Below are positions 42,318 through 50,911 of a stretch of 64,000 nt of DNA, piece by piece. Position numbers and translations under genes: made by a program. The notes under the pieces were generated by a model. That model ran no database searches, was not told the origin of the DNA, and saw nothing but the letters and a program-made list of their open reading frames with translations. Numbering within the stretch: the stretch's first letter is position 1; every line of letters begins with the position of its first letter. This DNA is from GCA-002793235 sp965267355 (lineage in GTDB: Bacteria > Bacteroidota > Bacteroidia > Flavobacteriales_E > Vicingaceae). The stretch covers positions 2,418,001-2,482,000 of the forward strand of contig OZ253956.1 of the NCBI GenBank assembly GCA_965267355.1, written 5' to 3'.

Positions 42318-44390
42318 ATGAAAAAATTTAGCTTAATATTTTTAATTGCATTTACCTTTAATGCTTTCTCACAAGAAACTGTATTAATTGATGAAACTTT
42401 TGACAACAATGATTTTGACTGGTATGTAACCGATGGAGAAAACCTGAAAACTGATGTGAAAAACGGACATTATTATTTTCAAAACAAAACTGACAGAACA
42501 AGATGGGTTTGGCAAGGAATAGGCAATTTAAATGCTGATGAAGAAGATTACACCATTGAAATAAAAATACGACAAATTAGTGGTGATAAAAATTACGCTG
42601 TAGGAATAATGCACGGAATGTACAGCGATAATAGTTCTTATCGTTCATTTTACTATACTGCAAATGGTCAGTTTAAAGTTGACCACTATTACAATAAAAA
42701 AAGTCATGTTCAAGTAAATTATGAAGAAAGTAAAGCAATCAACAAAGGACGTGATTATAATATATTAAAAGTGGTGAAAACTGCTAATATTCTATCTTAC
42801 TTTATAAACGATGAATTGGTTCATCAATATTTTGAGAACAGTTGGTATGGCGAGAGAATGGCGTTTTTTACAGGGAATAAAATGGAAATTGAAATTGATT
42901 ATTTGAAAATAACCAAATCACCCAGAAAAATCAACCTTGTAGAAAATGCTAATAACATTGGTGAAAAAGAAAAATTAGGAACAAACATTAATTCAGAATA
43001 TACAGAGTTATCCCCTATTATTTCACCAGATGGAAAAACCTTATACATCAATAGAGATAACCACCCTCAAAATACAGGGAGTAAAGATAATGACCAGGAT
43101 GTATGGACCTCTTCACTGGATGCAAATGGAAACTGGTTACCACTAAACAATGTTGGAAAACCTATTAACAATACCGGAAAGAATTTTACTATTTCAGTAT
43201 CACCAGACAACAACTCACTAGTAGTAGCTAATAAATACGAAAAAGATGGAACCCCTGGTGGTCAAGGGCTATCAATAAGCTATAGAACTGCAGATGGGTG
43301 GTCAGTTCCAAAGTCATTTGAGGTAGACGATTATTACAACGATAACGATTATGTTTCTTATTTTTTAGCCTCTGACAATAAAACCTTATTCATGGCTGTG
43401 GGGAGAAAAGAAGGTCTGGGAGAAAAAGATTTTTATGTGAGTTTCTTAAAAAGTGGCAATAAATGGACAAAACCTAAGCATATGGGTAACGTTATCAATA
43501 CTAAAGGAGATGAATCCAAACCATTTCTTGCTGCTGATGGTAAGACCCTATACTTCTCTTCTAACGGTCATTTAGGTTATGGTTCTGATGATGTGTTTGT
43601 AAGTAAGCGACTAGATGATACATGGTCTAACTGGAGTGAGCCAAAGAATTTGGGGCCTAAAATTAACACACCAAGATCTGAATTAGGCTATTTCTTAGCA
43701 GCTAAAGGGGATGTTGCTTACTTTTCATCAAAAGGCGATATCTGGAAAATAGAAAACTCTGAAAAACCAGAACCTGTTACTTTAATTTCCGGTGTAGTTT
43801 ACAATAAAAAAACTAACCAGCCAATGGGGGCTAAAATCAGGTATTATGATTTACAATCAAATGTAGAATTGGGTGTAGCAAACTCTGATCCAGTAACAGG
43901 TCAATATAAAATTATTCTACCATCAGGTAAAAATTATAGTTTTCTGGCTCAACAAAAAGAGTTTTATCCTATCAGTGAAAATATCAACCTAAAAGAGTTA
44001 TCAGAATACAACGAGTTTACTAAAGACCTATTCTTAATGCCAATAGAGAAAGGACAAGCAATAAGACTAAATAATATCTTCTTTGAGTTTAACAAATCTG
44101 ATTTAATGTCTGAATCGTTTAATGAACTAGATAGACTTTATGATATCTTAGTAGAAAACAAAAACTTAAAAATTGAAATTGGAGGACATACAGATGATAA
44201 GGGAAGTGATGATTATAACAAAAACCTATCAAACAATAGAGCAAAATCGGTAGTAGATTACTTAATAAAAAAAGGTATAGATGCTAAACGATTAACCAGT
44301 ATCGGATATGGTGAAAGCACTCCAGTTGTTCCTAATGATACTGATGATAACAGAGCAATAAACAGAAGAGTTGAATTTAAGGTGCTATAA
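42318..44390 (+). CDS. OmpA-family protein with N-terminal LamG-like and PD40 repeats
   Basis: The 690-aa protein has a signal peptide (LIAFTFNAFSQ). Residues about 20-200 form a concanavalin/LamG-like domain with TWVWQGIGNL-type strands. Residues about 230-490 carry PD40/WD40-like blades (DGKTLYINRDN, DGKTLYFSSNG). A carboxypeptidase-regulatory-like segment follows (about 490-575). The C-terminal 110 residues are an OmpA domain with GGHTDDKGSDDYN and NRAINRRVEFKV, which binds peptidoglycan. It probably links an outer-membrane or periplasmic assembly to the cell wall. A bidirectional terminator follows. Confidence 0.84.
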   Translation: MKKFSLIFLIAFTFNAFSQETVLIDETFDNNDFDWYVTDGENLKTDVKNGHYYFQNKTDRTRWVWQGIGNLNADEEDYTIEIKIRQISGDKNYAVGIMHGMYSDNSSYRSFYYTANGQFKVDHYYNKKSHVQVNYEESKAINKGRDYNILKVVKTANILSYFINDELVHQYFENSWYGERMAFFTGNKMEIEIDYLKITKSPRKINLVENANNIGEKEKLGTNINSEYTELSPIISPDGKTLYINRDNHPQNTGSKDNDQDVWTSSLDANGNWLPLNNVGKPINNTGKNFTISVSPDNNSLVVANKYEKDGTPGGQGLSISYRTADGWSVPKSFEVDDYYNDNDYVSYFLASDNKTLFMAVGRKEGLGEKDFYVSFLKSGNKWTKPKHMGNVINTKGDESKPFLAADGKTLYFSSNGHLGYGSDDVFVSKRLDDTWSNWSEPKNLGPKINTPRSELGYFLAAKGDVAYFSSKGDIWKIENSEKPEPVTLISGVVYNKKTNQPMGAKIRYYDLQSNVELGVANSDPVTGQYKIILPSGKNYSFLAQQKEFYPISENINLKELSEYNEFTKDLFLMPIEKGQAIRLNNIFFEFNKSDLMSESFNELDRLYDILVENKNLKIEIGGHTDDKGSDDYNKNLSNNRAKSVVDYLIKKGIDAKRLTSIGYGESTPVVPNDTDDNRAINRRVEFKVL

Positions 44391-44417
44391 GATTAGTTAG
44401 TTATTCATTTAAGCACA

Positions 44418-44452
44418 AAAAATCCCCGAAAGGATATCTTCCGGGGATTTTT
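44418..44452. terminator. Bidirectional terminator between convergent genes
   Basis: An 11-bp stem (AAAAATCCCCG at 44418-44428 with CGGGGATTTTT at 44442-44452). A-runs and T-runs flank it on both strands, so it can end transcription of the OmpA/PD40 gene and of the opposing gene at 44469-45029. Confidence 0.8.
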
Positions 44453-44468
44453 ACTACTATTTAATCAA

Positions 44469-45029
44469 TTATTCGTTTTTATAATCAGCTGGATCTGTTT
44501 TTAATACTTCTATTTCAGTCATGTCTTTATCAGATACTTTTTCATCGTTAAATGTCAAATCAGGATTTGTTGCTTTTAATTCTTTTTCCAGCTCATCATT
44601 AGAAATTGCGGTTCCTAAAATTTCTTTTTCTTCAGCAGTCGTATTCCATGAGTTGTCAATTTTACCTCTGTTCTGACGAATAGCCATCATTGCATATTTT
44701 CTTGCCGCTCTACTATGTTGAACAGCTCGATGAGTCATTTTTCTCGCTAACAAAGTTTTGGCATATTTTTGATGTTCAATGGCTTTTGATAAATTGCCTG
44801 TATATTTTTTACCTTTTTTTACTGATTCATAAGCTTTGGTTAAAACCTTGCTGGTTTTTTTGATAAACTTCATGCTCTGAGCCATACTAGCTCTATAGTT
44901 GGCTTTTGCAACTTGTGCTTTTTTGTGATGAATAGCTTTCTTTTTAGCGTTCGAATGCTTATGCTGTGCATTAACATTTAATGCTATTAATACTGAAAAA
45001 ACAGCGCTTAATAATAATTTAATTTTCAT
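44469..45029 (-). CDS. Exported basic His/Lys/Ala-rich protein
   Basis: The 186-aa protein has a signal peptide (VLIALNVNAQ). Residues about 22-130 are strongly basic and helical, with HKHSNAKKKAIHHKKAQ and many Arg/Lys/His residues on regular spacing; residues about 150-186 are acidic. It looks like a periplasmic or outer protein that might bind polyanions or metals, but no family is recognised. It is convergent with the OmpA/PD40 gene across a shared terminator and divergent from the FkbM-like gene. Confidence 0.6.
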   Translation of the reverse strand: MKIKLLLSAVFSVLIALNVNAQHKHSNAKKKAIHHKKAQVAKANYRASMAQSMKFIKKTSKVLTKAYESVKKGKKYTGNLSKAIEHQKYAKTLLARKMTHRAVQHSRAARKYAMMAIRQNRGKIDNSWNTTAEEKEILGTAISNDELEKELKATNPDLTFNDEKVSDKDMTEIEVLKTDPADYKNE

Positions 45030-45106
45030 AATATTGGTTTTTATTTTTTATGACTTTAACAAGATTTAGACCAAAAATAACAACTATGGTTTAAATAACT
45101 ATTCTT

Positions 45107-45886
45107 ATGCTGAATCAGTTAAAAAAATATATTTGGAATATCTATACTAGTATAGACTCAAAACTAAAATTTCCCAACCTTAAAGAAGGTGGTATCGGAA
45201 TACAATTGGGCTTTGACATGGTTAATCCAATTACTTCAGATTTATTTGAAATGCACAAGAGAATAACCCAAAAAGGAAAAATAATTGGTATTGACCCTGA
45301 TCCCAAAAATCATCTTATTGCCTCTTCTATTGTTGAAAAACGAGACTATAATATTCAACTCATACAAAAAGGTACCTTTTCCAAATATGGAGCAATGGAA
45401 TTTTTACTGGGTGAAAAAAGTAGTTGGAACCAATTAAACGTAGTTCCAATTGATTCAACGGTAAGTTTTAGTGGTGAAAAAATTGAAGTAGAAATAAACA
45501 CCCTCGATTCGATTATTCAGGATTTAGAAATTGATATTCAAAAAATACAGCACATTAACTTAACCATTAATGGTGCTGAATATGATACTTTATTGGGTGC
45601 TAAAAACTTATTGAAAGAAGCTAAAAATCTATCACTTACTATTGTCGCAGGTAGGTATGATGAAAGTGGAACCATTTATGGACAAAAAGATTATGAATTA
45701 ATTATTCCTTTACTCCATCAGTTTGGTTTTAAAACCAAGTTCAAAAGAATTAATCAGCTTTTCTGGTGGGGATTTTTCACTAAACTAATAATGAATAGAA
45801 ATTGGATATACAACAAACCTAATTATGGTGTAATAATGGCAAGCAAAGGAGCCCATAAGATTAAATGGTATCAATCTTTTTCTTGA
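45107..45886 (+). CDS. FkbM-like SAM-dependent methyltransferase
   Basis: The 259-aa protein fits the FkbM family: a nucleotide-binding GIGIQLGFD segment at about 29-37, the acidic loop IIGIDPDPKNH at about 59-69, and HINLTINGAEYDTLLGAKNLL at about 150-170 where I-D/N-x-x-G-x-E is the family hallmark. Members methylate hydroxyls of sugars or other small molecules. The first glycine motif (QLGFD) is weaker than usual, so the acceptor and even activity are uncertain. Its end overlaps the convergent arsC gene by 16 bp. Confidence 0.7.
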   Translation: MLNQLKKYIWNIYTSIDSKLKFPNLKEGGIGIQLGFDMVNPITSDLFEMHKRITQKGKIIGIDPDPKNHLIASSIVEKRDYNIQLIQKGTFSKYGAMEFLLGEKSSWNQLNVVPIDSTVSFSGEKIEVEINTLDSIIQDLEIDIQKIQHINLTINGAEYDTLLGAKNLLKEAKNLSLTIVAGRYDESGTIYGQKDYELIIPLLHQFGFKTKFKRINQLFWWGFFTKLIMNRNWIYNKPNYGVIMASKGAHKIKWYQSFS

Positions 45887-46272
45887 TTAATTTTAATAAT
45901 CAAATCTTTCACTTCTTGTTCAATAATATCTCTCACTTTTGCAAACTCTTCTGAGTTCATGTGCTTCGGATCAGGCAAGCCCCAATCTTCTCTACTATCT
46001 GCTAATATCATGGGACATTCATCTCCACAGCCCATGGTAATTGCATAATCCCATTTCAATTGAGGAATTTCATCCAATCCGAAAGAGTCATGTTTACTTA
46101 AATCATAACCAATTTCTTTCATACTTGCTATAGCTTTAGGATTAACAATCCCAGATGGTCTAGAACCGGAACTATAAACATTGATAATCCCTTCCCCGTG
46201 TATTTTACCAAAGGCCTCGGCCATCTGGCTACGACAAGAATTTTCTACACAAACAAATAATACATTTTTCAT
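45871..46272 (-). CDS. arsC: Arsenate reductase, thioredoxin-coupled LMW-phosphatase type
   Basis: The 133-aa protein has the P-loop C8-VENSC-R14 and the resolving cysteines C82 and C86 in MGCGDECP, plus the conserved Asp-Pro at 101-102. This is the thioredoxin-linked arsenate reductase family, which converts arsenate to arsenite by a three-cysteine relay. It follows the aquaglyceroporin gene directly: the two share base 46272. Arsenite made here can leave through the channel. It is the last gene of the arsenic operon. Confidence 0.9.
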   Translation of the reverse strand: MKNVLFVCVENSCRSQMAEAFGKIHGEGIINVYSSGSRPSGIVNPKAIASMKEIGYDLSKHDSFGLDEIPQLKWDYAITMGCGDECPMILADSREDWGLPDPKHMNSEEFAKVRDIIEQEVKDLIIKINQEKD

Positions 46273-46913
46273 TATTTAATTTTTTGAATTGAACTATTGA
46301 TTATTACCGCTAACAAGGCACCCAGAATCGTAGCAACAATATATATCCATAAATACTCAGTGTGCCCTGAAACTAACGCTGGACCAATAGACCTAGCAGG
46401 ATTCATAGAAGCTCCGCAAATAGGTCCAGCAAACATGGCTTCCATACCAACTGTAGCACCAATGGCAATGGCAGCATAATTATTTGCCTTTGGTTCAACC
46501 GCAGTTTTTATAATTACAAACATTAATAAAAATGTGAGTACCACTTCAAATATAAATGACTGCTGCCAAGAGCCTGAAGGCAAACTAGCCCCTAAAGTAT
46601 CGTTTACAGGAAACAATCCTTTTAGAGCTAATGCAGCCAATAATGCTCCTGCCAACTGAAATAGTACATAAAATGGGACTTGTTTCCATTCAAAATTTTT
46701 GTTTATCGCTAAAGCAATGGTCACTGCAGGATTAATATGGGCTCCTGAAATATTGCCTATCGCATAAATCATTATCATAACTATTAATCCCCAACTTATA
46801 GCTACTCCAACATGAGAAATAACTCCCAGCATTTCGGTATTTACAACCATAGCTCCACATCCAACAAAGACTAAAAAAAAGGTTCCTAGTAACTCTAACA
46901 AATAATTTTTCAT
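46272..46913 (-). CDS. MIP-family aquaglyceroporin, probable arsenite channel (AqpS-like)
   Basis: The 213-aa protein has six membrane helices and the two NPA half-helices: GAHINPAVTIALA (about 57-69) and GASMNPARSIGPA (about 167-179). It sits between an arsenic-operon outer protein and arsC. In Sinorhizobium meliloti, aqpS next to arsC lets arsenite leave the cell downhill, replacing ArsB or Acr3. No arsB or acr3 is present in this window, so the same job is inferred here. Water or glycerol transport in general is the alternative. Its coupling to arsC strengthens the call. Confidence 0.85.
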   Translation of the reverse strand: MKNYLLELLGTFFLVFVGCGAMVVNTEMLGVISHVGVAISWGLIVMIMIYAIGNISGAHINPAVTIALAINKNFEWKQVPFYVLFQLAGALLAALALKGLFPVNDTLGASLPSGSWQQSFIFEVVLTFLLMFVIIKTAVEPKANNYAAIAIGATVGMEAMFAGPICGASMNPARSIGPALVSGHTEYLWIYIVATILGALLAVIINSSIQKIK

Positions 46914-46915
46914 CG

Positions 46916-47863
46916 TTAAAATCTTATACCAAAATAAGCTTTGGCTGTTATTAATTCATAATGAATTTCAACTCCTCTTTCTAAAAAGAAAACGGATTTA
47001 TCATATCTTCCTATTATTCCAAAGTAATTTTTTTTATTGTTCACACCTACAGGAACATCAATACAGTATTTAAGAGCAGTGTTAATTCCAGTAAAATTTC
47101 CTTTAGCATCAGATATATAATCCTGATACTGAATCCCCAAGCCAGCATTGATAGCTGGAGAGAAATTAAATTTATTTTTTATAAAGCTGAACTGATAACC
47201 AACTGTAGGAATCAATGCCAAAAATTTACCATCATTCTCTTCTCCCAATTGCTCTGTTCCATTAACAATGTCGTCAGGAAAAATACTATTAGTAAACATA
47301 ATCTGTGTGAAGTTCTGACTCACCCCAAGCATTAATGATCCACTACTTTTAGTTTGTAACTCATTATATTTATAAACCGATTGAACAGAATGGTCTGGAT
47401 TTAGACTATAATAAAAATTAAACCCAGCAGAAAATAAATCTAAATTAGGATTTGCTAGATTAATAACACTACCATCAGTTGCTTTGGGTAAATCTTTTAC
47501 AGAAAACCCATTAAACCATTGAAAATATACATCTAACCCTCCTCTCCTTTTGGTGAAATTAAAACGAAAATCGTAATACCTCGTTTTATCTTGCAAGCTA
47601 TTATTAAATTCATTGTAAACTCCATAATAAAGACTACCTACAAACCATTTATAATAAAATGTTCCTCCTGCAACAACCGTTTTACCGGGTTCAAACGAAA
47701 CAATACTTCCATGCGCTCCATTAATGGTTAAATCTAAGTTTTGAAGCAAAATATTTGGAGTAATTGTAAACTTACTTGGCCTATCAACAAACAAAGAATC
47801 TTCACTACCATAAGCTAGTAATGAGAAAAATAATGCAACTATTATTAGTCCTTTCCTTAACAA
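46916..47863 (-). CDS. Outer-membrane barrel-like protein in the arsenic operon
   Basis: The TTG at 47863 gives 315 residues beginning MLRKGLIIVALFFSLLAYG, a good signal peptide, and lies one base after the DUF6428 stop. A GTG at 47890 is also in frame but would need an overlap and a longer N-region. The mature part shows about twelve amphipathic strands with aromatic girdles and ends ITAKAYFGIRF, with the C-terminal Phe typical of outer-membrane barrels. Its ligand is unknown; by position it may help arsenical compounds cross the outer membrane. No named family is recognised with confidence. Confidence 0.65.
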   Translation of the reverse strand: MLRKGLIIVALFFSLLAYGSEDSLFVDRPSKFTITPNILLQNLDLTINGAHGSIVSFEPGKTVVAGGTFYYKWFVGSLYYGVYNEFNNSLQDKTRYYDFRFNFTKRRGGLDVYFQWFNGFSVKDLPKATDGSVINLANPNLDLFSAGFNFYYSLNPDHSVQSVYKYNELQTKSSGSLMLGVSQNFTQIMFTNSIFPDDIVNGTEQLGEENDGKFLALIPTVGYQFSFIKNKFNFSPAINAGLGIQYQDYISDAKGNFTGINTALKYCIDVPVGVNNKKNYFGIIGRYDKSVFFLERGVEIHYELITAKAYFGIRF

Positions 47864-47864
47864 A

Positions 47865-48335
47865 TTAACAACACCCTGAATTTGGTTCACAACAAGTTTG
47901 AGCTTGTAAGTCAGCTAATTTAACTTTCTTTTTTGGTTGTTCCTCTACTCCGCACTTGTCTTTTGCAAGACAATCAGTAAATTTATTTTGAAGATGAAAC
48001 ACTCCACTATTAAATGTAACGTTATACTTACCAATGGTTTCTCCTTGATGCTCTACCTCTATTTCAGCATCAGCTATACTTAATTTTTCTTCCGACATTT
48101 TTATAATATCTAATAACTTCTTGGGAGCCAACCTATGTTCAATATCTTCTGCAACCCATAATTGAAAATTTACCACATCTTCGTTTCTGATTGTTCCACC
48201 ACAGTCAATAAAAAACTTATTAATTCTCCCTACTTCAGTAATGTGAAAATGAGTAGGAACACTTCCTCCATTAGGTAAGGTAAACTTTAACTCTTCTACT
48301 CTTGTTAGAGCTTCTTTAAATTCTGACAATTTCAT
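47865..48335 (-). CDS. DUF6428 family protein of arsenic operons
   Basis: The 156-aa protein matches DUF6428, a small cytoplasmic family that commonly occurs beside arsenic resistance genes in Bacteroidota. The core reads LPNGGSVPTHFHITEVGRI (about 20-38) with conserved His residues. The end carries a cysteine cluster TCCEPNSGCC, which could bind arsenite or a metal. The function has not been shown to my knowledge. Its start codon lies 3 bp from a palindromic operator, so it is probably ArsR-controlled and first in the operon through the barrel protein, aqpS-like gene and arsC. Confidence 0.8.
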   Translation of the reverse strand: MKLSEFKEALTRVEELKFTLPNGGSVPTHFHITEVGRINKFFIDCGGTIRNEDVVNFQLWVAEDIEHRLAPKKLLDIIKMSEEKLSIADAEIEVEHQGETIGKYNVTFNSGVFHLQNKFTDCLAKDKCGVEEQPKKKVKLADLQAQTCCEPNSGCC

Positions 48336-48338
48336 TTT

Positions 48339-48354
48339 ATTGTAATATTACGAT
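48339..48354. promoter_or_regulatory. Predicted ArsR operator of the DUF6428-arsC operon
   Basis: The 16-bp site ATTGTAATATTACGAT is an imperfect palindrome, differing at only two positions from the site at 48710-48725 (consensus ATCGTAATATTACGAT). It ends 3 bp before the DUF6428 ATG, so binding should block initiation. Confidence 0.7.
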
Positions 48355-48371
48355 GATTAATAATAAATTTT

Positions 48372-48707
48372 TTAACAACAGTTATCTGTATTACATGCAA
48401 CAGGATTATCCAAAAACTCTTGCAACAAAGATTTAGCACTATTCCACACATCAACATTAATGCAATAACACATAGCCGTACCTTCTACTGTACCCTGTAT
48501 AATACCGACCTCTTTTAATGCTTTTAAATGTTGACTTACTGTTGCTTGAGCTAAACCTAACTCTTTTACTAATTCATTATTTACACAAGTAGCTGATTTT
48601 ACAACATATTGTAAAATGGCAATGCGTGCTGGATGGGCAATAGCTTTAGCTATAGCTGCCAACTCATTTTGCTCCTGAGTAAATAAATTTGTTTTTGTAA
48701 CTCCCAT
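48372..48707 (-). CDS. arsR: ArsR-family transcriptional repressor
   Basis: The 111-aa protein is a single winged-helix domain of the ArsR/SmtB family. The recognition helix lies in LAQATVSQHLKALKEVGII (about 56-74). A cysteine pair at the C-terminus (CNTDNCC) and an ATCVNNE cysteine could bind As(III), releasing DNA. It is transcribed separately from the operon behind it but in the same direction. An operator overlaps its start (2 bp before the ATG), so it should regulate itself. The ars operon context makes arsenite the likely signal. Confidence 0.9.
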   Translation of the reverse strand: MGVTKTNLFTQEQNELAAIAKAIAHPARIAILQYVVKSATCVNNELVKELGLAQATVSQHLKALKEVGIIQGTVEGTAMCYCINVDVWNSAKSLLQEFLDNPVACNTDNCC

Positions 48708-48709
48708 TC

Positions 48710-48725
48710 ATCGCAATATTACGAT
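48710..48725. promoter_or_regulatory. Predicted ArsR operator in front of arsR
   Basis: The 16-bp near-palindrome ATCGCAATATTACGAT lies 2 bp before the arsR ATG. On the minus strand it contains TAATATTG, one base from a TAnnTTTG box, so operator and promoter overlap. Confidence 0.7.
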
Positions 48726-48732
48726 AAATGTT

Positions 48733-49140
48733 TCATGTATTAAAGTATTGAGAGATTTTTTCTAGAAACTCTTCAGGTGCTTGTCTTGGTTTACCTGTTT
48801 CCATATTAACGAAAACAAGTGTTGTAGTAGCTTCGTTTAATAATACATCTCCATTGAAGCATTGGTAATTAAATTTAATTCTTGCTCCAGGTATATCGCT
48901 TATAGTAGTTTTAATGATAATTTCATCATCATAAAATGCTGGTTTGTAAAATTTCACATTGTAATCCAAAACAGGCAAAGCAATTCCATTATCCTCCATT
49001 TCTCGATAACTGAATCCTATCTTTTTAATAGCTTCTACCCTAGCTACTTCAAAAAATGCAGCATAATTACCATAGTAACAATACCCCATTCTATCAGTCT
49101 CACCGTACCTAACTCTAATTTTAGTTTCTGAACTAAACAT
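48733..49140 (-). CDS. Hotdog-fold acyl-CoA thioesterase (4HBT/YbgC-like)
   Basis: The 135-aa protein has the 4-hydroxybenzoyl-CoA thioesterase pattern YGETDRMGYCYYGNYAAFFEVAR (about 12-34) with the catalytic Asp near residue 16, and the hotdog strands PVLDYNVKFYKPAFYDDEI. It should hydrolyse short- or medium-chain acyl-CoA or acyl-ACP esters in the cytoplasm. It is transcribed away from the 5'-nucleotidase genes and stops 8 bp before the arsR operator, so it is not itself in the arsenic operon. The exact substrate is unknown. Confidence 0.85.
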   Translation of the reverse strand: MFSSETKIRVRYGETDRMGYCYYGNYAAFFEVARVEAIKKIGFSYREMEDNGIALPVLDYNVKFYKPAFYDDEIIIKTTISDIPGARIKFNYQCFNGDVLLNEATTTLVFVNMETGKPRQAPEEFLEKISQYFNT

Positions 49141-49180
49141 AACTTTACCTTAATTTTACATTAAACAATATTCAAATTTC

Positions 49181-49188
49181 TAATTTTG
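49181..49188 (+). promoter_or_regulatory. -7 promoter box (TAATTTTG) that fixes the next start
   Basis: TAATTTTG matches TAnnTTTG. The in-frame TTG at 49186 lies inside it, so the next TTG at 49210 is preferred. Confidence 0.55.
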
Positions 49189-49209
49189 AGCTATACATTT
49201 CGATTCAAT

Positions 49210-49980
49210 TTGAAGAAACTATTCACATACTTATCAATAGCATTTATTGGGCTTATTGTTTCTTGTCAGCCAAGTGTAATTAAATATGTTGGCAACGATT
49301 CTTCGTTAATGATTGATTCTACAAGTGTTGAAAACTCAAACACCTCTATGCTAATAACACCCTACAAAGCCAAGTTAGATGCTGAGATGAATGAAGTATT
49401 GGTAATTTCTGCAGAAGAATTCCCAAAAGAAAAAGGAAAACCTGAAACTAAACTGGGTAACTTAGTTGCTGATTTAAGTTTTGAAATAGCAAAAGATTAT
49501 TATAAAGATGATGTAGATTTTTGTTTGCTGAATTTTGGAGGGTTAAGAACATCCCTACCTAAAGGTGAAATTACCAGAGGTAAAATATTTGAGTTAATGC
49601 CTTTTGAGAATGAATTAGTAGTGCTTGAATTAAACGGAAAAGCTTATGATAAAATCATTAAATACCTTATAAGTTCTCCTCAACCTATTTCAGGAAATTT
49701 ATCGCTAAAACAAACAAAAAATCCTAATGATTATTCTCTAAAAATTGATAACGTTTACTACAATATTGCTGAAAGCTATAGAGATAATGGTAATATTAAA
49801 ATACTTACCACTGATTATCTAGCTAAAGGCGGTGATAACATGACCTTTTTTGCTCACCCTGTTAAATATGAAAAGGTAGGCATCAAATTAAGAGATGCCA
49901 TTATACAATATTGTATGGAACAACATAAAGAAGGTAAACAATTAACTGGCAAATTAGATGGGAGGATAACTTTTGAGTAG
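49210..49980 (+). CDS. 5'-nucleotidase C-terminal domain lipoprotein (split gene, part 1)
   Basis: With the TTG at 49210 the product has 256 residues and a lipoprotein signal (MKKLFTYLSIAFIGLIVSC). The body matches the substrate-binding 5'-nucleotidase C-terminal domain: GNLVADLSFEIAKDYY, FCLLNFGGLRTSLPKGEITRGKIFELMPFENELV and YNIAESYRDNG...LAKGGDNM. In most bacteria this domain is fused behind a metallophosphatase in one protein; here the catalytic half is the next gene. The two proteins probably join outside the cytoplasm to split nucleotides. It overlaps that gene by 8 bp. Confidence 0.85.
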   Translation: MKKLFTYLSIAFIGLIVSCQPSVIKYVGNDSSLMIDSTSVENSNTSMLITPYKAKLDAEMNEVLVISAEEFPKEKGKPETKLGNLVADLSFEIAKDYYKDDVDFCLLNFGGLRTSLPKGEITRGKIFELMPFENELVVLELNGKAYDKIIKYLISSPQPISGNLSLKQTKNPNDYSLKIDNVYYNIAESYRDNGNIKILTTDYLAKGGDNMTFFAHPVKYEKVGIKLRDAIIQYCMEQHKEGKQLTGKLDGRITFE

Positions 49981-50911
49981 CAGAAAACAATTTATAAAAC
50001 AACTAGCCTTAACAAGTGGTGGTTTAGCTTCAATGAATTTAATTCCATTGAGCAGTTTTGCTTTTCCTAAAAGCAATTATACCAAGCTTACCATTCTTCA
50101 TACGAATGATGTGCATAGTCACATTGAACCATTCCCAGTTAATGATCCTAAGTATCCAAATTTAGGAGGAGCAGCCAGAAGAGCATCTGTAATTCAAAAA
50201 ATTAGAGCAGAAGAACAAAATGTGTTGTTACTAGATGCTGGAGATATTTTTCAAGGTACCCCCTACTTTAATTTATATGGTGGTGAGCTTGATTTTAAGC
50301 TGATGAGCTTAATGCAATACGATGCAGCTACTATTGGCAATCATGATTTTGATAATGGCATTGATGGTTTACATAAAATGTTGCCTCACGCCTCATTTCC
50401 ATTCATAAATAGTAATTACAATTTTAGTAGCACCATATTAAATGGAAAAACACTTTCGCACAAAATATTCAATAAAGGGGATATTAAAATTGGAGTTTTT
50501 GGTGTTGGAGTTGAGTTACAAGGCTTGGTAAGCAAAGACTTATACAAAGAGACCATTTATAACAATCCTATTCCTATTGCTAACGAAAAAGCATCATATT
50601 TAAAAAATGAAGAGAATTGTGATTTGATAATTTGTCTTTCTCATTTAGGTTACTCCTATAAATCTAATAAAGTATCTGATGTGATAATGGCAGAACAAAC
50701 CAACAATATTGATTTGATTATTGGTGGGCACACACATACCTTTTTAAAAGAACCAACAAAAGTTAAAAATCAGGCTAATAAAATCACCTTAATTAATCAA
50801 GTTGGATGGGGAGGAATCAATTTAGGAAGGATAGATTTTCTAATTTCCAGTGATAAAAAATATTATTCCTTTAATTCAGAGCACATTAGACTTTCGGAAA
50901 AAACTTTTTAA
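49973..50911 (+). CDS. 5'-nucleotidase metallophosphatase domain (split gene, part 2)
   Basis: The 312-aa protein is the catalytic half of a 5'-nucleotidase: metal ligands in LHTNDVHSHIEP (about 36-47) and LLLDAGDIFQGTPYFN, the GNHDFDNG motif, and histidines in LIIGGHTHTF. The N-terminus SSRKQFIKQLALTSGGLASM resembles a Tat or Sec signal with a single R-K pair. The start is TTG at 49973. The substrate-binding domain is encoded by the gene before it, in the order C-half then N-half. A terminator-like hairpin overlaps the stop. Likely role is recovery of nucleotides outside the cytoplasm. Confidence 0.88.
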   Translation: MSSRKQFIKQLALTSGGLASMNLIPLSSFAFPKSNYTKLTILHTNDVHSHIEPFPVNDPKYPNLGGAARRASVIQKIRAEEQNVLLLDAGDIFQGTPYFNLYGGELDFKLMSLMQYDAATIGNHDFDNGIDGLHKMLPHASFPFINSNYNFSSTILNGKTLSHKIFNKGDIKIGVFGVGVELQGLVSKDLYKETIYNNPIPIANEKASYLKNEENCDLIICLSHLGYSYKSNKVSDVIMAEQTNNIDLIIGGHTHTFLKEPTKVKNQANKITLINQVGWGGINLGRIDFLISSDKKYYSFNSEHIRLSEKTF

